In this document: positions 52,885 through 64,000 of the stretch, one piece after another
Layout of the letters: each line of letters starts with the position of its first letter
Position numbering within the stretch: the stretch's first letter is position 1
DNA from: Seminavis robusta
Lineage: Eukaryota; Bacillariophyta; Bacillariophyceae; Naviculales; Naviculaceae
DNA length: 64,000 bases
NCBI GenBank assembly: GCA_903772945.1
Contig: CAICTM010000180.1
Coordinates: 1 to 64,000 of the forward strand
Direction: 5' to 3'
Program-made: the position numbers and the translations under genes
The notes under the pieces: model-generated
What the model was told of the DNA's origin: nothing
Seen by the model: only the letters and a program-made list of their open reading frames with translations
Database searches by the model: none

Positions 52885-53904
52885 ATGACTTCATCATCGA
52901 TTCTAGTGGGTCTGTTGTGCGCTTCGGGCAGCGCAGTGTTCAACGGGAGTTTTACGTCCCTCTTTAAAACCGAAAAGATGCGAGTCGTGGAGATTCATCC
53001 CATGGTGTTCCAGCTCTATGTCTGCCAAGGAATCTTTCTCTCTTCCTTTCTCGTCGTACCATTTCTTTCGTTCAATGAAAGCATTCAGTCTGATTTTGGG
53101 ACTGCATTCCAACTCAGCGGAATGGGCATGGTGGCGGGATTTCTGTTTGTCGTGGCAGTTTCTGCAAGTTTCTTGGCGGTCAATGATATCGGTGTTGCCT
53201 TGGCACAAGGGATCTGGGGTGGCGGGGCGATGCTGGTATCCTACCTTTGGGGAGTCCTTGTCTTTGGCGAAATACCCTCCAAGCCATTGCTGTCTTTTAC
53301 GGCATTGCTCGTCTTGATTGCCGGAGTGATTGCCGTGGCTTTTAGCGAGACGATTGGAGAGAAACTCTTTGCCAGGCTACTATCCTCCAACGAGAGTACT
53401 CCTCTTGTATCTGCGACAGCAGATGGAAATTCCACAGTGGCAGCAGAGTCATCGCCCAACTGCATTCGCGGCGTTCTGTGGGCAAACCTCGTGGGTCTCT
53501 CGGGAGGATCCATCCTGGCTCCGCTACACTACGTCCCGCCAGCAAAACAGGGCCTCGTCTTTCTACCCTCCTTTGGCATTGGCACCTTCCTCCTATCTCC
53601 CATGTTCTTTTTGGCGTTTACAAGGGTCACAAGAGAGGTCCCTCCCTTGCATTGGAAAGAGGCTCTGACCACGGGCATTTGTTCTGGCTTGATTTGGAAT
53701 TTGGGCAACCTGCTTTCCATCATTGCAATTCCTGCCATTGGTTACGGAGTGGCGTATCCCATCATGCAATGCGCCATACTAGTCAGTGGCTTGTGGGGAA
53801 TTCTAGTGTTTCGAGAAATCACAAAACCAACTACGATTCGGGTCTTTTGGATTGGTGGCATTGTGTTGGTGTTGGGTGGTTCATTGTTGGCCATGGCGCA
53901 ATGA
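52885..53904 (+). CDS. TMEM144-like (GRP/DMT-type) transporter
   Basis: 339 residues from the ATG at 52885 (MTSSSILVGLLCASGSAVFNGSF); the frame runs upstream to 52852 without an ATG. There are ten hydrophobic helices. The first half includes ASFLAVNDIGVALAQGIWGGGAMLVSYLWGVLVFGE and the second half the matching ICSGLIWNLGNLLSIIAIPAIGYGVAYPIMQCAILVSGLWGILVFREI, the internally repeated layout of TMEM144/RhaT-like carriers in the drug/metabolite transporter superfamily. Substrates in this family are sugars or unknown. A hydrophilic loop (about 170-200) separates the halves. Membrane is unknown. Confidence 0.78.
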   Translation: MTSSSILVGLLCASGSAVFNGSFTSLFKTEKMRVVEIHPMVFQLYVCQGIFLSSFLVVPFLSFNESIQSDFGTAFQLSGMGMVAGFLFVVAVSASFLAVNDIGVALAQGIWGGGAMLVSYLWGVLVFGEIPSKPLLSFTALLVLIAGVIAVAFSETIGEKLFARLLSSNESTPLVSATADGNSTVAAESSPNCIRGVLWANLVGLSGGSILAPLHYVPPAKQGLVFLPSFGIGTFLLSPMFFLAFTRVTREVPPLHWKEALTTGICSGLIWNLGNLLSIIAIPAIGYGVAYPIMQCAILVSGLWGILVFREITKPTTIRVFWIGGIVLVLGGSLLAMAQ

Positions 53905-54200
53905 CAAGCTATCTATAGATAGATCTACTATATTCTAATCTCATCATACCTCTAGCTAGCTATTAATACCGTAGGTGGGTGTTCAAAGTTGAGTGGAAAT
54001 CCCCGACGGATAGCTATCTTATTGTCGAGTACTGTCGCTAGTTGTCGAGACTGCGTCGGGGAGAGTTTGTCTGCAGTGGCATGGGAGCTCGTGTTCATCA
54101 GATGTGTCGAATGGAACCCATTGGAGTGAAAGAGCTATAGCCTTTCCATGTTTCTTGTTGGAAGCATCCTTGTACCCAGTTTTATTTGGTCTTGCTTTTA
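53905..54200. other. Convergent intergenic stretch
   Basis: 3' flanks of the transporter gene (+) and the small membrane protein (-). Nothing else is seen. Confidence 0.5.
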
Positions 54201-54626
54201 TCATCCTTCTGTGTGTACTTGTCCATCATATAACCCCCAAACACGAGACCCTGCATAGCATAAAGAAGGGGCAATTGGCATTTCAAAAATGCCGGGAGCC
54301 TCTCCAGTAATGGGATGGGTGAACTGAAGGATAGTTGCAAGCACCATGTACACCAAGTACGTGAGAGCCACTAGGTCTTTGGCCTCAGAACAAGACAAAA
54401 GAATCATCAAAGCGTACAAGCACAATTCGGCAGCAGCCAAAAGGGCACACAGATGGAGATGTGCAGCATCAATGTTATCCTTGTTTTTCTTCCCATCTGT
54501 AAACATGGGCAATCCGGCGTCGTCGGCAAACCAATGGCTCAAGCATGCTGGAGTTATCAACACGGCCACAACGATCAAGCCTGCTCTAAAGTACGAGAAG
54601 GAAGCGCCACCAACAGTAGTCATCAT
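54201..54626 (-). CDS. Small four-helix membrane protein, unknown
   Basis: 141 residues from the ATG at 54626 (MMTTVGGASFSYFRAGL); the frame is open upstream without an ATG. Four hydrophobic stretches are visible: YFRAGLIVVAVLITPACLSHW, HLCALLAAAELCLYALMILL, LVALTYLVYMVLATILQF and a weaker one at the end. The second loop is charged (DGKKNKDNID). It does not match a family I can name. Confidence 0.6.
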   Translation of the reverse strand: MMTTVGGASFSYFRAGLIVVAVLITPACLSHWFADDAGLPMFTDGKKNKDNIDAAHLHLCALLAAAELCLYALMILLSCSEAKDLVALTYLVYMVLATILQFTHPITGEAPGIFEMPIAPSLCYAGSRVWGLYDGQVHTEG

Positions 54627-54962
54627 TGAATGATTTGATTTTAGAAGAAGACAATAATGTGACAAAGCCAAGCGAAAGCTTGTGAGTGAGTTTGCTAGCT
54701 AGCTACCACCGTGTAGCTATGCATAGCAAGAAGCAACCAGAAGCATTCAAAGATACGAGAAGCCCGCTTCAGTTCCGGTACTAGTACCATCATGGTACCG
54801 GTACCGGTACCGGTGTACATTCGTCCTCGGAACCCCCTTTGACATAAGAGAAGCCTCCGATCCGTCGTCGCGCGATTGGCTGGTCGCCTCGTCATCTCGT
54901 CATCTACCGCGTGGAAACGACTGGCTGTCACTCGTCACTCCAATCTGCCTACGCATGAGAGC

Positions 54963-56272
54963 CCCTGAAACGCACGCGGTTGTATTATACGTATAACATT
55001 TTCACTATGTATTCTACAGATCATACGTATTACACATATAACCTTTTTAATATGTATTAGACAAGTCATACGTACAACACAAGTAACACAAGTGGAAAAA
55101 TATTATACGTATTACATGCATTATGTGTTGTACGTGTTTTACGTATAATACATAGTGACGAATTTTTGCTAAGTTTTTTTGCCAGGTGTTTTGCTAGGTG
55201 TTTGGGAGGCAGAGAGGAAGATGCACTGTTGCAGGCCATAATACCTGGCAGCTTATCAAGTAAAATGGACTCTTACCTATCTGAACTCTCCCATGTTGCT
55301 AGATACAATATCAATGATGAAGAATGGACTCCTGCTTCAATCATTGTGAATGTAGCAACTCACTAACTGATGATACACAAAGGAGATAAACATTATGATA
55401 CTCTGGGGTTCGATAATTATCGAATGGAGAAATCGACGGTGATTGGCTACCTTCGATGTACAATCTTGTGATTCGGCGCATATTAAAGAAGTTTTGAGCA
55501 TTTAGGAATTCCTAAAGAACCATCTCTCGCCAAGTGTTGTTAAGACTTTAGCACGGGTGATACGTATAATACATGTTACACGCGTAACACGTGTTACACG
55601 CTAGATACGTATAACACGGGTGATACATATAATACACGTTACATGATATAACACGTTTACACAAAGTGTTACACGCGTAACACGTGTTGCGCGCTGAGGT
55701 ACTTACATGGGTTCAGTACTGGTCCCTACAGAAAGTGGTTGACAATGGTAGAATTCAAGGCCAGGTCTTCACAGGCTTTGTCAGTGAGCTTCAGAAGTAT
55801 ATGAATGCAAAGAGAATGGTCCTGAAGGCTGTACAGGGCCTGAGGAGAGAGTGGAGGCAGAAAAATGGAGAATGAGTTGAATGAAGAGAAATCATTCTAT
55901 CTTTCCACAGGACAGTCTTCTTGGCTTCAACAAAGCCATACCACATTGCCTACTTACCCACAATGATGGTGCTATCTTCAAATAACAAGAGAAACCTTTG
56001 TATCCTTCAAACAAACAAGAGAAGAGAGGTTGTTGTCATGGTGGTTCTTTGTGGTGGAGATTGGAGTTGAAGTCAAAAGTCAAGTCATTTTGCGAAACTC
56101 AAACGGTCACGGTGGCTGGCTGGCGCGCGTGTTATACGTGTTATACGTGTTCTACACGTAAGACGTGTTACACCTGTTATATGAGTGTTACACCTGTTAT
56201 ACGAGTGATACAAGTTATACGAGTGATACGAGTGATACGAGTTATACGTGTAACATCGCGTGCGTTTCAGGG
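54963..56272. mobile_element. Terminal-inverted-repeat DNA element, non-autonomous (about 1.3 kb)
   Basis: The ends carry a perfect 16 bp inverted repeat, CCCTGAAACGCACGCG (54963-54978) and its complement (56257-56272). Weaker inverted similarity extends about 10 bp outside (ATGAGAG / ATAAGAGAG) and inside (ACGTATAAC). Three clusters of short palindromes (54979-55160, 55555-55690, 56128-56256), built from ACGTATAA, ACACGTGT and TTACACG, sit at both ends and in the middle. Two short frames (55166-55366 and 55684-55875) have no known domain. No target-site duplication is clear. It looks like a MITE-like or decayed cut-and-paste element of a family I cannot name. Confidence 0.6.
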
Positions 56273-56560
56273 TCTCTCTTATGGACAAATATTCGTCCAA
56301 CCGCAGAACAAAGCCACAGCAATACCATTGTCACAGGTGACCATGATGCGGGAGCCTGGAGTTATAAAAGACAGGGAAATACAGCACAACGCGCTACAGT
56401 CCCAGTGAAGCGTCACCAACAATGAGTGAATCCAAACACATATTCTGCAGTATTTTGAGAATTTCTGGGTGATTACTTTTTTCACTTTACTATAAACGTA
56501 ATGAGGGTATGCACATTCAAGCAAATCTGTGTAACTGTAGTAGCCTGTTGTTGAAGACAT

Positions 56561-56773
56561 CTAATAGCAATGCGTGCCACAGGGAGAAGCACTGGTCGAT
56601 TCTGAGGTGGAGGCCCGCCAATGCATGTTCGCACATGTGGTTGTACCGTGAGCGGCGACACAGGCATTGTAGCAACTTGATAAGGAACCATAGCTGTTGG
56701 CGGAACCAATCAGGACGCCAGCAGAGATTTGATAATTGATGCAACAAAATAGAGGCTCTAAGATGGGTTTCAT
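56561..56773 (-). pseudogene. Decayed duplicate of the mucin-like protein's C-terminal cysteine module
   Basis: The frame reads CCINYQISAGVLIGSAN, SSCYNACVAAHGTTTCANMH. It aligns by eye with the last 100 residues of the neighbouring gene: CCFKYKLD..., TCYDDCVSQFGTSTCATIQ. It lies directly 3' of that gene on the same strand. It could be a relic of a duplicated module, or a 3' exon used in an alternative form. Confidence 0.5.
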
Positions 56774-56784
56774 GTGGCAAAGAA

Positions 56785-59700
56785 CTAAACTTTAACGCAA
56801 ACATAATGTGGATAAGAACCCCTGTTGGTGTTCGTGTATGAGACCAGATTGGCTGTGCTTGCAAATGAGCAGCAAGAGTAAGGAGTTGCATATGTGGTTT
56901 CCAAACCAGTTTCCACTTGTATGGTTGCACAGGTGCTTGTCCCAAACTGGCTGACACAATCATCATAGCATGTCTGAGCATCTGTCCATACCAAAGTTCC
57001 ACCATAGGTGCTACAGGACCCAGTGACCGGATTTGGGTTGCCAGACCCATCTTTTGGATCCAACTTGTACTTGAAACAGCAAAACCCTGAAAAATAGCTT
57101 GTTGAGCACCCTGAGAGTACAGTTGGTGCAATTGAGGGTGACTTGGATGGAGCTGTGGAAGGCTCGTCAGATGGAGATCTTGAAGGCGCATCCGATGGGA
57201 GTTGACTGGGGCTTTGAGAAGGCACTGCCGAAGGAGCAATGCTGGGACCTGAGGAGGGAAAATCAGACGGGATGATGCTCGGAAGCATGGATGGTCCATC
57301 TGAAGGGCTGGTGGAAGGTATATCGGATGGGGTAATGCTGGGACTTAATGATGGGACACCGGAAGGGCCGATGCTGGGAAGTATGGATGGTCTGTCTGAA
57401 GGGCTTGTGGACGGCAACTTTGATGGGCTTGAAGATGGGGATAGGGAAGGCAGTGTGGATGGACTAGAACTTGGGTCTGTGGATGGAAAGTTAGATGGAC
57501 TAATGGATGGCAACCTTGACGGGCTTGATGATGGGGATACGGAAGGCAGTGTTGATGGACTAGAGCTTGGGTCTGTGGATGGCAATGTAGAGGGGCTAAT
57601 GCTAGGGCTTGAGGATGGGATATCTGAAGGGCTGTTGCTAGGAAGCATGGATGGTGTATCCGATGGAATTGTTGAAGGTATATCAGAAGGACTGCTACTA
57701 GGAATCTGAGAAGGCACATATGATGGACTTATACTGGGGTTGGAAGAAGGGAGGTCTGAAGGGCTGGAGCTTGGTATCAAAGAGGGGGCTTCAGAGGGGC
57801 TTGAACTGGGATATTGGGATGGTACCACTGAAGGCATTGAGGAAGGCAAGTTCGACGGGGGAATGCTGGGGGTCCTCGATGGCCTTGCTGATGGTACTAC
57901 TGAAGGGGTAAAGCTTGGATGACTACTAGGCAACCCAGATGGACCTGAACTGGGGACTGAAGATGGGGTAATACTTGGTGCATTGCTCAAGCTTGGTCTC
58001 TCAGATGGGTTCGTTGATGGAGACATTGACGCTGTTGGACTGGTAGTTGGATTTCCTGGGGTGACAGTAGGTAAAGAGGAGGGAGAAGTCGTGGGGTTTC
58101 TGGACGGTTCCGCTGATGCTGTTAAAGATGGCACCAGAGAGGGTTCGTCAGACATTTGCAATGCCGAGGGATTGTCAGAAGGACCAGCAGATGGGGCCAT
58201 AGATGCCATAATGCTTGGAACATTGCTCAAGCTTGGCATATCAGATGGGCTTGATGATGGAGAGGTTGACATTGTTGGACTGGTAGTGGGATTTCCTGGG
58301 GTGACTGTCGGTACTGAGGAAGGGGAGGATGTTGGGTTTCTGGATGGGCTTGTGGATGGAGTTGCTGTTGTTGGACTGACAGTGGGAGTATGTGATGGTC
58401 TTTGAGAGGGACTGGAAGAGGGGTGTCCAGTTATTGGACTGGCAGTTGGATTTCCAGGTGTAACTGTTGGTACTGATGATGGGGAAAAGGTTGGTCTGTC
58501 GGAAGGATTGTTCGAAGGTAAAACTGAAGGCCCAAAGGATGGCAAGTGAGATGGTGAGGCAGAAGGTCCCAATGAATGAGCTGCAGATGGGTGCTGAGAC
58601 GGCTGATTTGATGGCATGCTAGATGAGCTACCAGAGAGGCTAATTGACATGGCCGCAACCAAAGCTGTGTTGAGAGCACTGTTGTATTGTTCCACGAACA
58701 AATCTTCTTGGGTGGCTGAAATGAGAGTGCTTCCTGGAGGCTGTCTTGTGGAAATAGCAAATCCAAGAATTGATGACTGTAGTTTTCTCCCACCCCAAAG
58801 CTGGTTGGACTGGGCTCTAACAATACCAGCATTGCCATTGCCCTCTGGCCTGCTCAGCACAACAGTGTCAACAGAAGGAGGACAAGGGGTGCTTGCATAT
58901 AATGCTCCAACTGCTGCTGTAAAAGCTTGAGTCAGTGTGGAATCTCCCACAGAGGCGACATCCCCGGTAAATGCAATGGTGTATGCCCATTCCATTGAAA
59001 TGACACCACATGAAGTTGACGTGACACTGGGTGACATACTTGGGGTCTCACTGGGGTGTGAGCTCCCTGGTAGACTAGGTGCATCACTTGGAACTGGGCT
59101 AGGAACAGTTGAGGTACTTGGAGTTGTGCTCATAGCAGTGTTATCCTCAGTGCTTGTGGGTGTATTGGAGACCATAGTGGGAAGGGCACTTGGTTCACTT
59201 GATGCACTGGGTGCAGCACTCATCACATTGCTATTACCCGTGCTGGGGCTCAAACTTGGGCTCAAACTTGGTTCAGCTGACATACTGGGCACAGCACTTA
59301 TTGAGTTACTGCCACCGGTGCTTGAAATTGTGCTTGGAGCCACACTTGGTTCGGTTGATGCACTGGGTACAGCACTTGGAAAAGTAGATGTAACGGATGG
59401 GCTGCTAGGCATGATGCTTGGTGACACACTTGGGCCCTCCGGCAGCTCATTTGGCGACTGTGATGGTACACTCGATAGAAGGAGAGTTTGATCATCAGTC
59501 GGTTGCAGAGTTGGTGCACTTGATGGAAGGAGAGTTGGATCATCTGTGGGTGAAGGTGTTGGTGCACTTGATGGAAGGAGAGTTGGATCATCAGTGGGCG
59601 GCAGAGTTGGTGCGTTTGATGGCAGGAGAGTTGGATCATCAGTGGGTGGAAGAGTTGGTGCGCTTGGGAGGCTTGTGGGTGAATCACTTGTGACACTTGC

Positions 59701-62700
59701 AGTGGATGTTGGCAAAGAAGACTCTGCTTGCTGAGATGTGCTGTTGCTAGCGCTAGATGATGCAGGAGTGGTTGTTGGAGTCTCCTCAGTAGCATTTGGT
59801 AATGTTGGGCTGGGCACTGGAGCTGATGCATTCGATGATAGACTGGGTACTGGATTCTCTGCAGTAACATTATTAGAGGAATCTGACAGTTCATCTCGCC
59901 CCGAGGTGCTGTTGCCTGCTGCTCCTGTTTCTACTATGCCGGATGAGTTGGATTCTGCAGGGGTCGCAGGCCCTTCTGTGACATTTGAAGACCCATGTGA
60001 GCCAGCCTCCAAATCTTGTTGCAATGTACCGGTACCATTCCCTGATGCTGCTGAAGGGCTGACAATGGATCCATCTCCAGTTGAGTTTGAGCTTGCTGCC
60101 GGTGTCTCTGTGGTGGTATTGAGTGAACCAGAATTTGGAGCCTCTGATGTGATGTTGTTTGCTGAGCCAGAATTTCCAATGGGTGAACTTTCAGTGCCGG
60201 TTGAATTTGATGCTGGAGGACTTGGTCCTTCATTTCCTACTACTGTCTCATTCTTGAGGGCTGCTGGTGCAGAACTCGTAGCTGGGTCTGATGTAGTGTT
60301 GCCGGATTCTGCAGTGGACACATCTTGTGTTGAAGTTGCAACATCATTAGTTGCATTGGGACTGTTTTGAAGTTCAGCTGCACCGTATGGGCTCAGAGTA
60401 GTTGGGCTTGTACTTGGGCTTCCCAGAGTCACAGTTGGCAATCCCGTGGTGGGACTACCAATAGGACTTCCAGGTACTGTAGGATTGACACTGGTTGGGG
60501 AAGAGCTGGGATTTCCTGCTGTTACTGTAGGTGTAACAGTGGTTGGACTCACTGATGGACTCCCTGGAATCACAGTTGGGGTTTCAGTTGCAGGGCTGAC
60601 TGTTGGGTTCTTCTCTGCAAAAAGGGTAGGGTCCGTATTGGCAGTTGTCTGTTCGTTCTGGTTCTGGATCTCGGTTAAGCTTTCAATAATACTCACAGTG
60701 CCATCACGGTCACCATTCGAACCATTCTCGCTACTGTCACCGCTCGATTCAATGACACTGTCAATAGCTTCTCCTGCAACATTGGATACTAGAGCGTTCT
60801 CGGAGGATTCGATGACATCTGGTAAAATCTCCTGGCAGTCGTTGGAATTTGGGTTTTCCAAGCAAGCCGCAAGAGTCTCAACATCAACACCTGTCTCTTC
60901 AAGTACATTCTTACAGAAGTCTGACTGGGCATTCTCTGTTGAAGATTCCTCAACACAGCTCTCAATGGTTGACAGCTCAGTCTTGACAAAGGGAGTCCGG
61001 ATGGTCCCATTGTTTGCCTCTACCAGCTGCAGGGCTTGCCCAATTGTGGCCCCACCAATTTCACTAACAGGCTCTGCATCAACATCAATCTCTCCATCCT
61101 GGTTCACAGCTCGTGTTGTACCAAAGATGACAGATGATTGAAAGCTAAGATCGTCAGTGCCATTTGCCCCCACAATACTGAGATCGAGGTTCCGACCATC
61201 TTGCTGCAATGTTGCATCAATGTTGTATCCAAAGGAAGCAGCAAACAAAGGGAAGAACTCAGCCATATCAAAGTTTCGGGTCCCAAATATGTTCTGCATT
61301 CTTCTTTGGAGGTAGGCCTGCTGATGCTCAGTTAGGCTGCATGACAATTCCAGGTGTCTTCTCCCTCTGGCAGTGGAGTCAGGTCCATCAGGGATTGCAA
61401 ACAAGGGTTCATGATCAGGACAACCAACACAGCCAACATGAGCCATCCAAGTTGTTGTGGTGATGCTGTTTGCCACTAACTCTTGGTACTCTTCCAATGA
61501 AGTGTTCGTACGGAAAAGCCATTCAGCCAATGGGTCTAGCTTCTCCTTGGGCACTTTAGGTACCTGCACAGACAATGGAAGAGAATTATTGTCCAGAACT
61601 GTGTAGTTGGAATTAGTGTAGTTGGCATTGGTAGAGGTGTTGCTGTAGAAGGCGGTACCATTGGCGGAGTTACCCATAAGGACGGTGCTGTTTGTAGCGT
61701 TGAACAAGGCCGTCGTGTTGGTGTCATTTGAGGAGCCTGCCAATGGTATGAAATCCACCAACTCATCCTCTGGATCACCAAAATATCCAGGGAGGAAGAT
61801 GCTATGGGTTCGGTTGGTGGTAAAGTTATTGCCCCAGTCAGTTTCGAAGTCAATGACTTCAGCAAAGTGCAACACACGGTAGTACTGATCCAAACACATT
61901 CCCTGCAAAGAACAATGTGGAAGTTAGCATGTCAGCTAGAATGATCCGTAGATACTGCAATTCCCAGACCATGGCCATCCACGTACAGTAATCTCATTAT
62001 AGATATCCCGGAAAAGAATCTCAAGAAGCTTCTTCTTGCGGAGATCAAACAAGGTGTCAGGGGGCATTCCCATGATCTGAAGGTCCAGGAAGCCAACCTT
62101 AAGTAGTTGCTGGTCAGAGCATACAGGGGGTACAAATCCATCCACAATTGGGGGGAGTTGGGGTGGTGCTGCTGCCGGTGTTGGTGTTGAGACTCCACTG
62201 GATACGGCCGCAGCTGCCACAGCCGCTGATTCCATAATGGGGGAAGAAATGGCGCAATAAAAAGAGTGGTTAGTCCATAAATTAAATAAGATGACAATTT
62301 TTGGCATGCTGTGGTGTACTTACCATACTCACTGCGACTGCAGCTTGGGTTGCCGCTCCTGCACCGGCCGCTGCTCCAGCCATTCCAGCCAGACCAGACA
62401 ACCCTGTGGTATACGTGGAGAGAACATGTGAGGTCAGTGAAAGCTAAGCTCAGGAGGTTGTCATTTGGATGTTATTGCTTCTGTTGGAATCCCATACCTG
62501 CTCCAGCGGCCCCAGCACTGGCAGCTCCTGATGCAGAAGCACTAGCGGCTCCTTGTGCCTGAAGAAATCACAGATGTAAAGAGGCAAACAGGGTTTTGTC
62601 AGGGTATTGGCGAGGAAATAGACAAAAGAAGCATTCTGTCAAGCCTTTTGAAGAAGCCAGCAAATAATATTCAACGTACCGCAGATGTCGCCATTTCTGC

Positions 62701-63297
62701 TACTCCAGGAGGAGGGCCCACAATCCCACCAGGAGGGGCGGGGCCTGCCATCCCTCCTCCAAAACCAGCACCACCGCCGCCACCACCTCCTCCTCCTCCA
62801 CCACCGCCACCACTGGATGTCCCCATACTGAAAGGATCAAATGTGGCACCTCCGACATTATCGACAACTTCCTCGATTGCCGCATTGTTTCCTTCTTCTG
62901 CATCGGGTGAACCGGACAGCTTTTGTGAAATCTTCAAGAGTAGGCCACTAGCTGCATTCATTACGGGTGCCAGCATATTCATGAGAACCCCACAACCAAT
63001 CATCTCCAGAAACTTCCAGAGGAATCCAGATCGTATGGCTTCTTCTTTCTTTTGAGCTGAATCGACACTGTCAGCACCATCGCTGATGTAGCTGCTGCCT
63101 TCACCATCATCTATTGCATATGTAATGTGCTCCTCCTCGTAATCTTTATCCTCGGGGAACTCCAAGTCTTCATATCCCTCCTCATCTTCGTTGGCCTGTT
63201 CGACGGAATCTATGATCTCTTCTGGGTCCTCAGCTCCCTCCGAATCGTTGTGTCCCAGGTCCGCATCGACGTAGCCGTCATCGGAATTGTTGCCCAT
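56785..63297 (-). CDS. Mucin-like P/S/T-repeat protein, about 2036 residues (five exons)
   Basis: Exons 63297-62680, 62558-62498, 62403-62329, 62225-61987 and 61902-56785; introns 121, 94, 103 and 84 bp, all GT-AG and in phase. Residues 1-90 are acidic (EEIIDSVEQANEDEEG), then FLWKFLEMIGCGVLMNMLAPVMN could be a membrane-associated segment. A Gly run (15 residues) and an Ala/Gly-rich stretch (exons 2-4) lead into a conserved-looking domain (DGFVPPVCSDQQLLKVGFLDL..., RDIYNEITGMCLDQYYRV..., HVGCVGCPDHEPLF). From about residue 750 to 1930 come P-S-x-x-P-S and S-P-T-T repeats, broken by one globular insert (VISMEWAYTIAFTGD...). A Cys-rich C-terminus follows (CSTSYFSGFCCFKYKLD...). Such Pro/Ser/Thr-rich proteins are typical of diatom cell-surface or adhesive proteins; the exact role is inferred. 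No classical signal peptide is seen at the N-terminus. Confidence 0.8.
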
Positions 63298-64000
63298 GTT
63301 AATTGGTTAATTAATGAATTGTTGTTGAGAGCAAGCTTTTATCGGCTATAGTATCATCTGTCAAAACCCCGACAACTCGAGTGATACCATTTAATAAAAT
63401 TTCGCTCAATTGTTTGATTTGTGGCGGTTCAGTCCTTTCCCTGTTCGCTATCGATTGCTGGTAGCTGTTCGCTGTGGCTCGAAATCCAAAAAAGGACCTG
63501 CTTTTAAAATTGCTTGATCGGACGATCATGCATTGTGGCGACTTGACTCTCACTGACAACGAACAAATCGTCTCTACTAGCTAGCTTCACTACTCGCTGC
63601 TGTTAGGAGCTGCCGGTAACCACGGTACCTACGACTGTACTCTGATGGTACGCTGTATCATACGCAACGCATGGACTGGAAGCTACTGGATATGATTGCT
63701 TCCGCGAAAAAAGAATCACCGCATTAAAAATGGGGAGGAGAAGTCTTAATTAAATAAGATACCAGGTACATGTACCGGTAGTCACAATGATTGCTACGCA
63801 GCCAGGTTGAAGAATCGAATGGAACAAAATTTTGAATGTAATCGAAGCATTCTTTTTTCTTTTGATTCAATTCCGTAGCTACCGGTATTCCGCGAAGTCT
63901 TCCGGACCCTTCTGGTCTTTTCTGCTGCTGCCAGGTGGCCCAGGGCTCAGGGCTCAGGTGGCCTGGGCCTCAATCGTCAACCGACAGCTGGAGTTGAGCC
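63298..64000. other. Upstream region of the mucin-like gene
   Basis: No gene is seen. It contains the promoter of the mucin-like gene, an inverted TTAATTAATTAA-like stretch (63300-63320), and CTAGCTAG/ACCGGTA motifs (63575-63590, 63770-63785, 63875-63890). Confidence 0.5.

Noticed and set aside
57239-60370. Plus-strand open frames rich in D-G-x-x-E-G repeats
   Set aside because: They are the complement of the P-S-x-x repeats of the mucin-like gene; their regular pattern is a shadow of the repeat, not independent coding.
1-64000. tRNA or rRNA genes
   Set aside because: Looking for GGTTC-R-A-N-N-C box-B type motifs with a matching acceptor stem gave no convincing candidate; a covariance-model scan would be decisive.

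Overview
This 64 kb window is nuclear DNA of a photosynthetic stramenopile, most likely a raphid pennate diatom. The evidence is short (about 74-121 bp) GT-AG introns, a mucin-like protein with hundreds of P-S-x-x repeats and an Ala/Gly-rich N-terminal part, a thiol-disulfide oxidoreductase-like protein with a plastid-type presequence, a membrane guanylate cyclase fused to a phosphodiesterase, a GABA-B-like class C GPCR, and membrane LRR and HPP proteins typical of diatom gene sets. Short palindromes (CTAGCTAG, ACCGGTA) crowd the intergenic DNA.

Layout. 0.8-10.4 kb: arrestin-like protein (+), RFT1 (-), a decayed MYND-finger gene (-), an NTF2/SnoaL-like protein (-) and a Tudor-like chromatin protein (+). 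10.5-20.7 kb: a four-exon class C GPCR (-), a two-exon cupin-like membrane protein (-), then a GAF-HPP membrane protein (-) and an LRR receptor-like protein (+) that share a 122 bp divergent promoter. 20.7-23.6 kb: gene-free, with two AT-rich minisatellites. 23.7-29.8 kb: a compact block with the five-exon cyclase-phosphodiesterase (+), a GT32-like glycosyltransferase (-) and a DCC/DUF393 protein (+), spaced by only 55-170 bp.

30.7-39.6 kb is a mobile-element cluster. Two minus-strand genes share a C-terminal domain and a CCCGCAGGG hairpin. The larger one resembles the C-terminal part of a transposase. It stops exactly at a 5.46 kb non-autonomous LTR element (33439-38896), whose other end lies in a broken ankyrin-repeat gene. 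The flanks do not match, so the junction looks rearranged rather than a simple insertion.

40.3-54.7 kb: LSM5 (+, two exons), a basic Ser/Arg-rich protein (-), a dual-specificity phosphatase (+), three small single-domain U-box genes (-), a TMEM144-like transporter (+) and a small membrane protein (-). 54.96-56.27 kb: a 1.3 kb terminal-inverted-repeat element filled with ACGTATAAC/ACACGTGTTAC palindromes. 56.5-63.3 kb: a five-exon, about 2036-residue mucin-like gene (-), with a decayed copy of its C-terminal cysteine module just downstream.

Splice models were built by hand from GT/GC..AG sites, phase and protein continuity; none has been checked against RNA.
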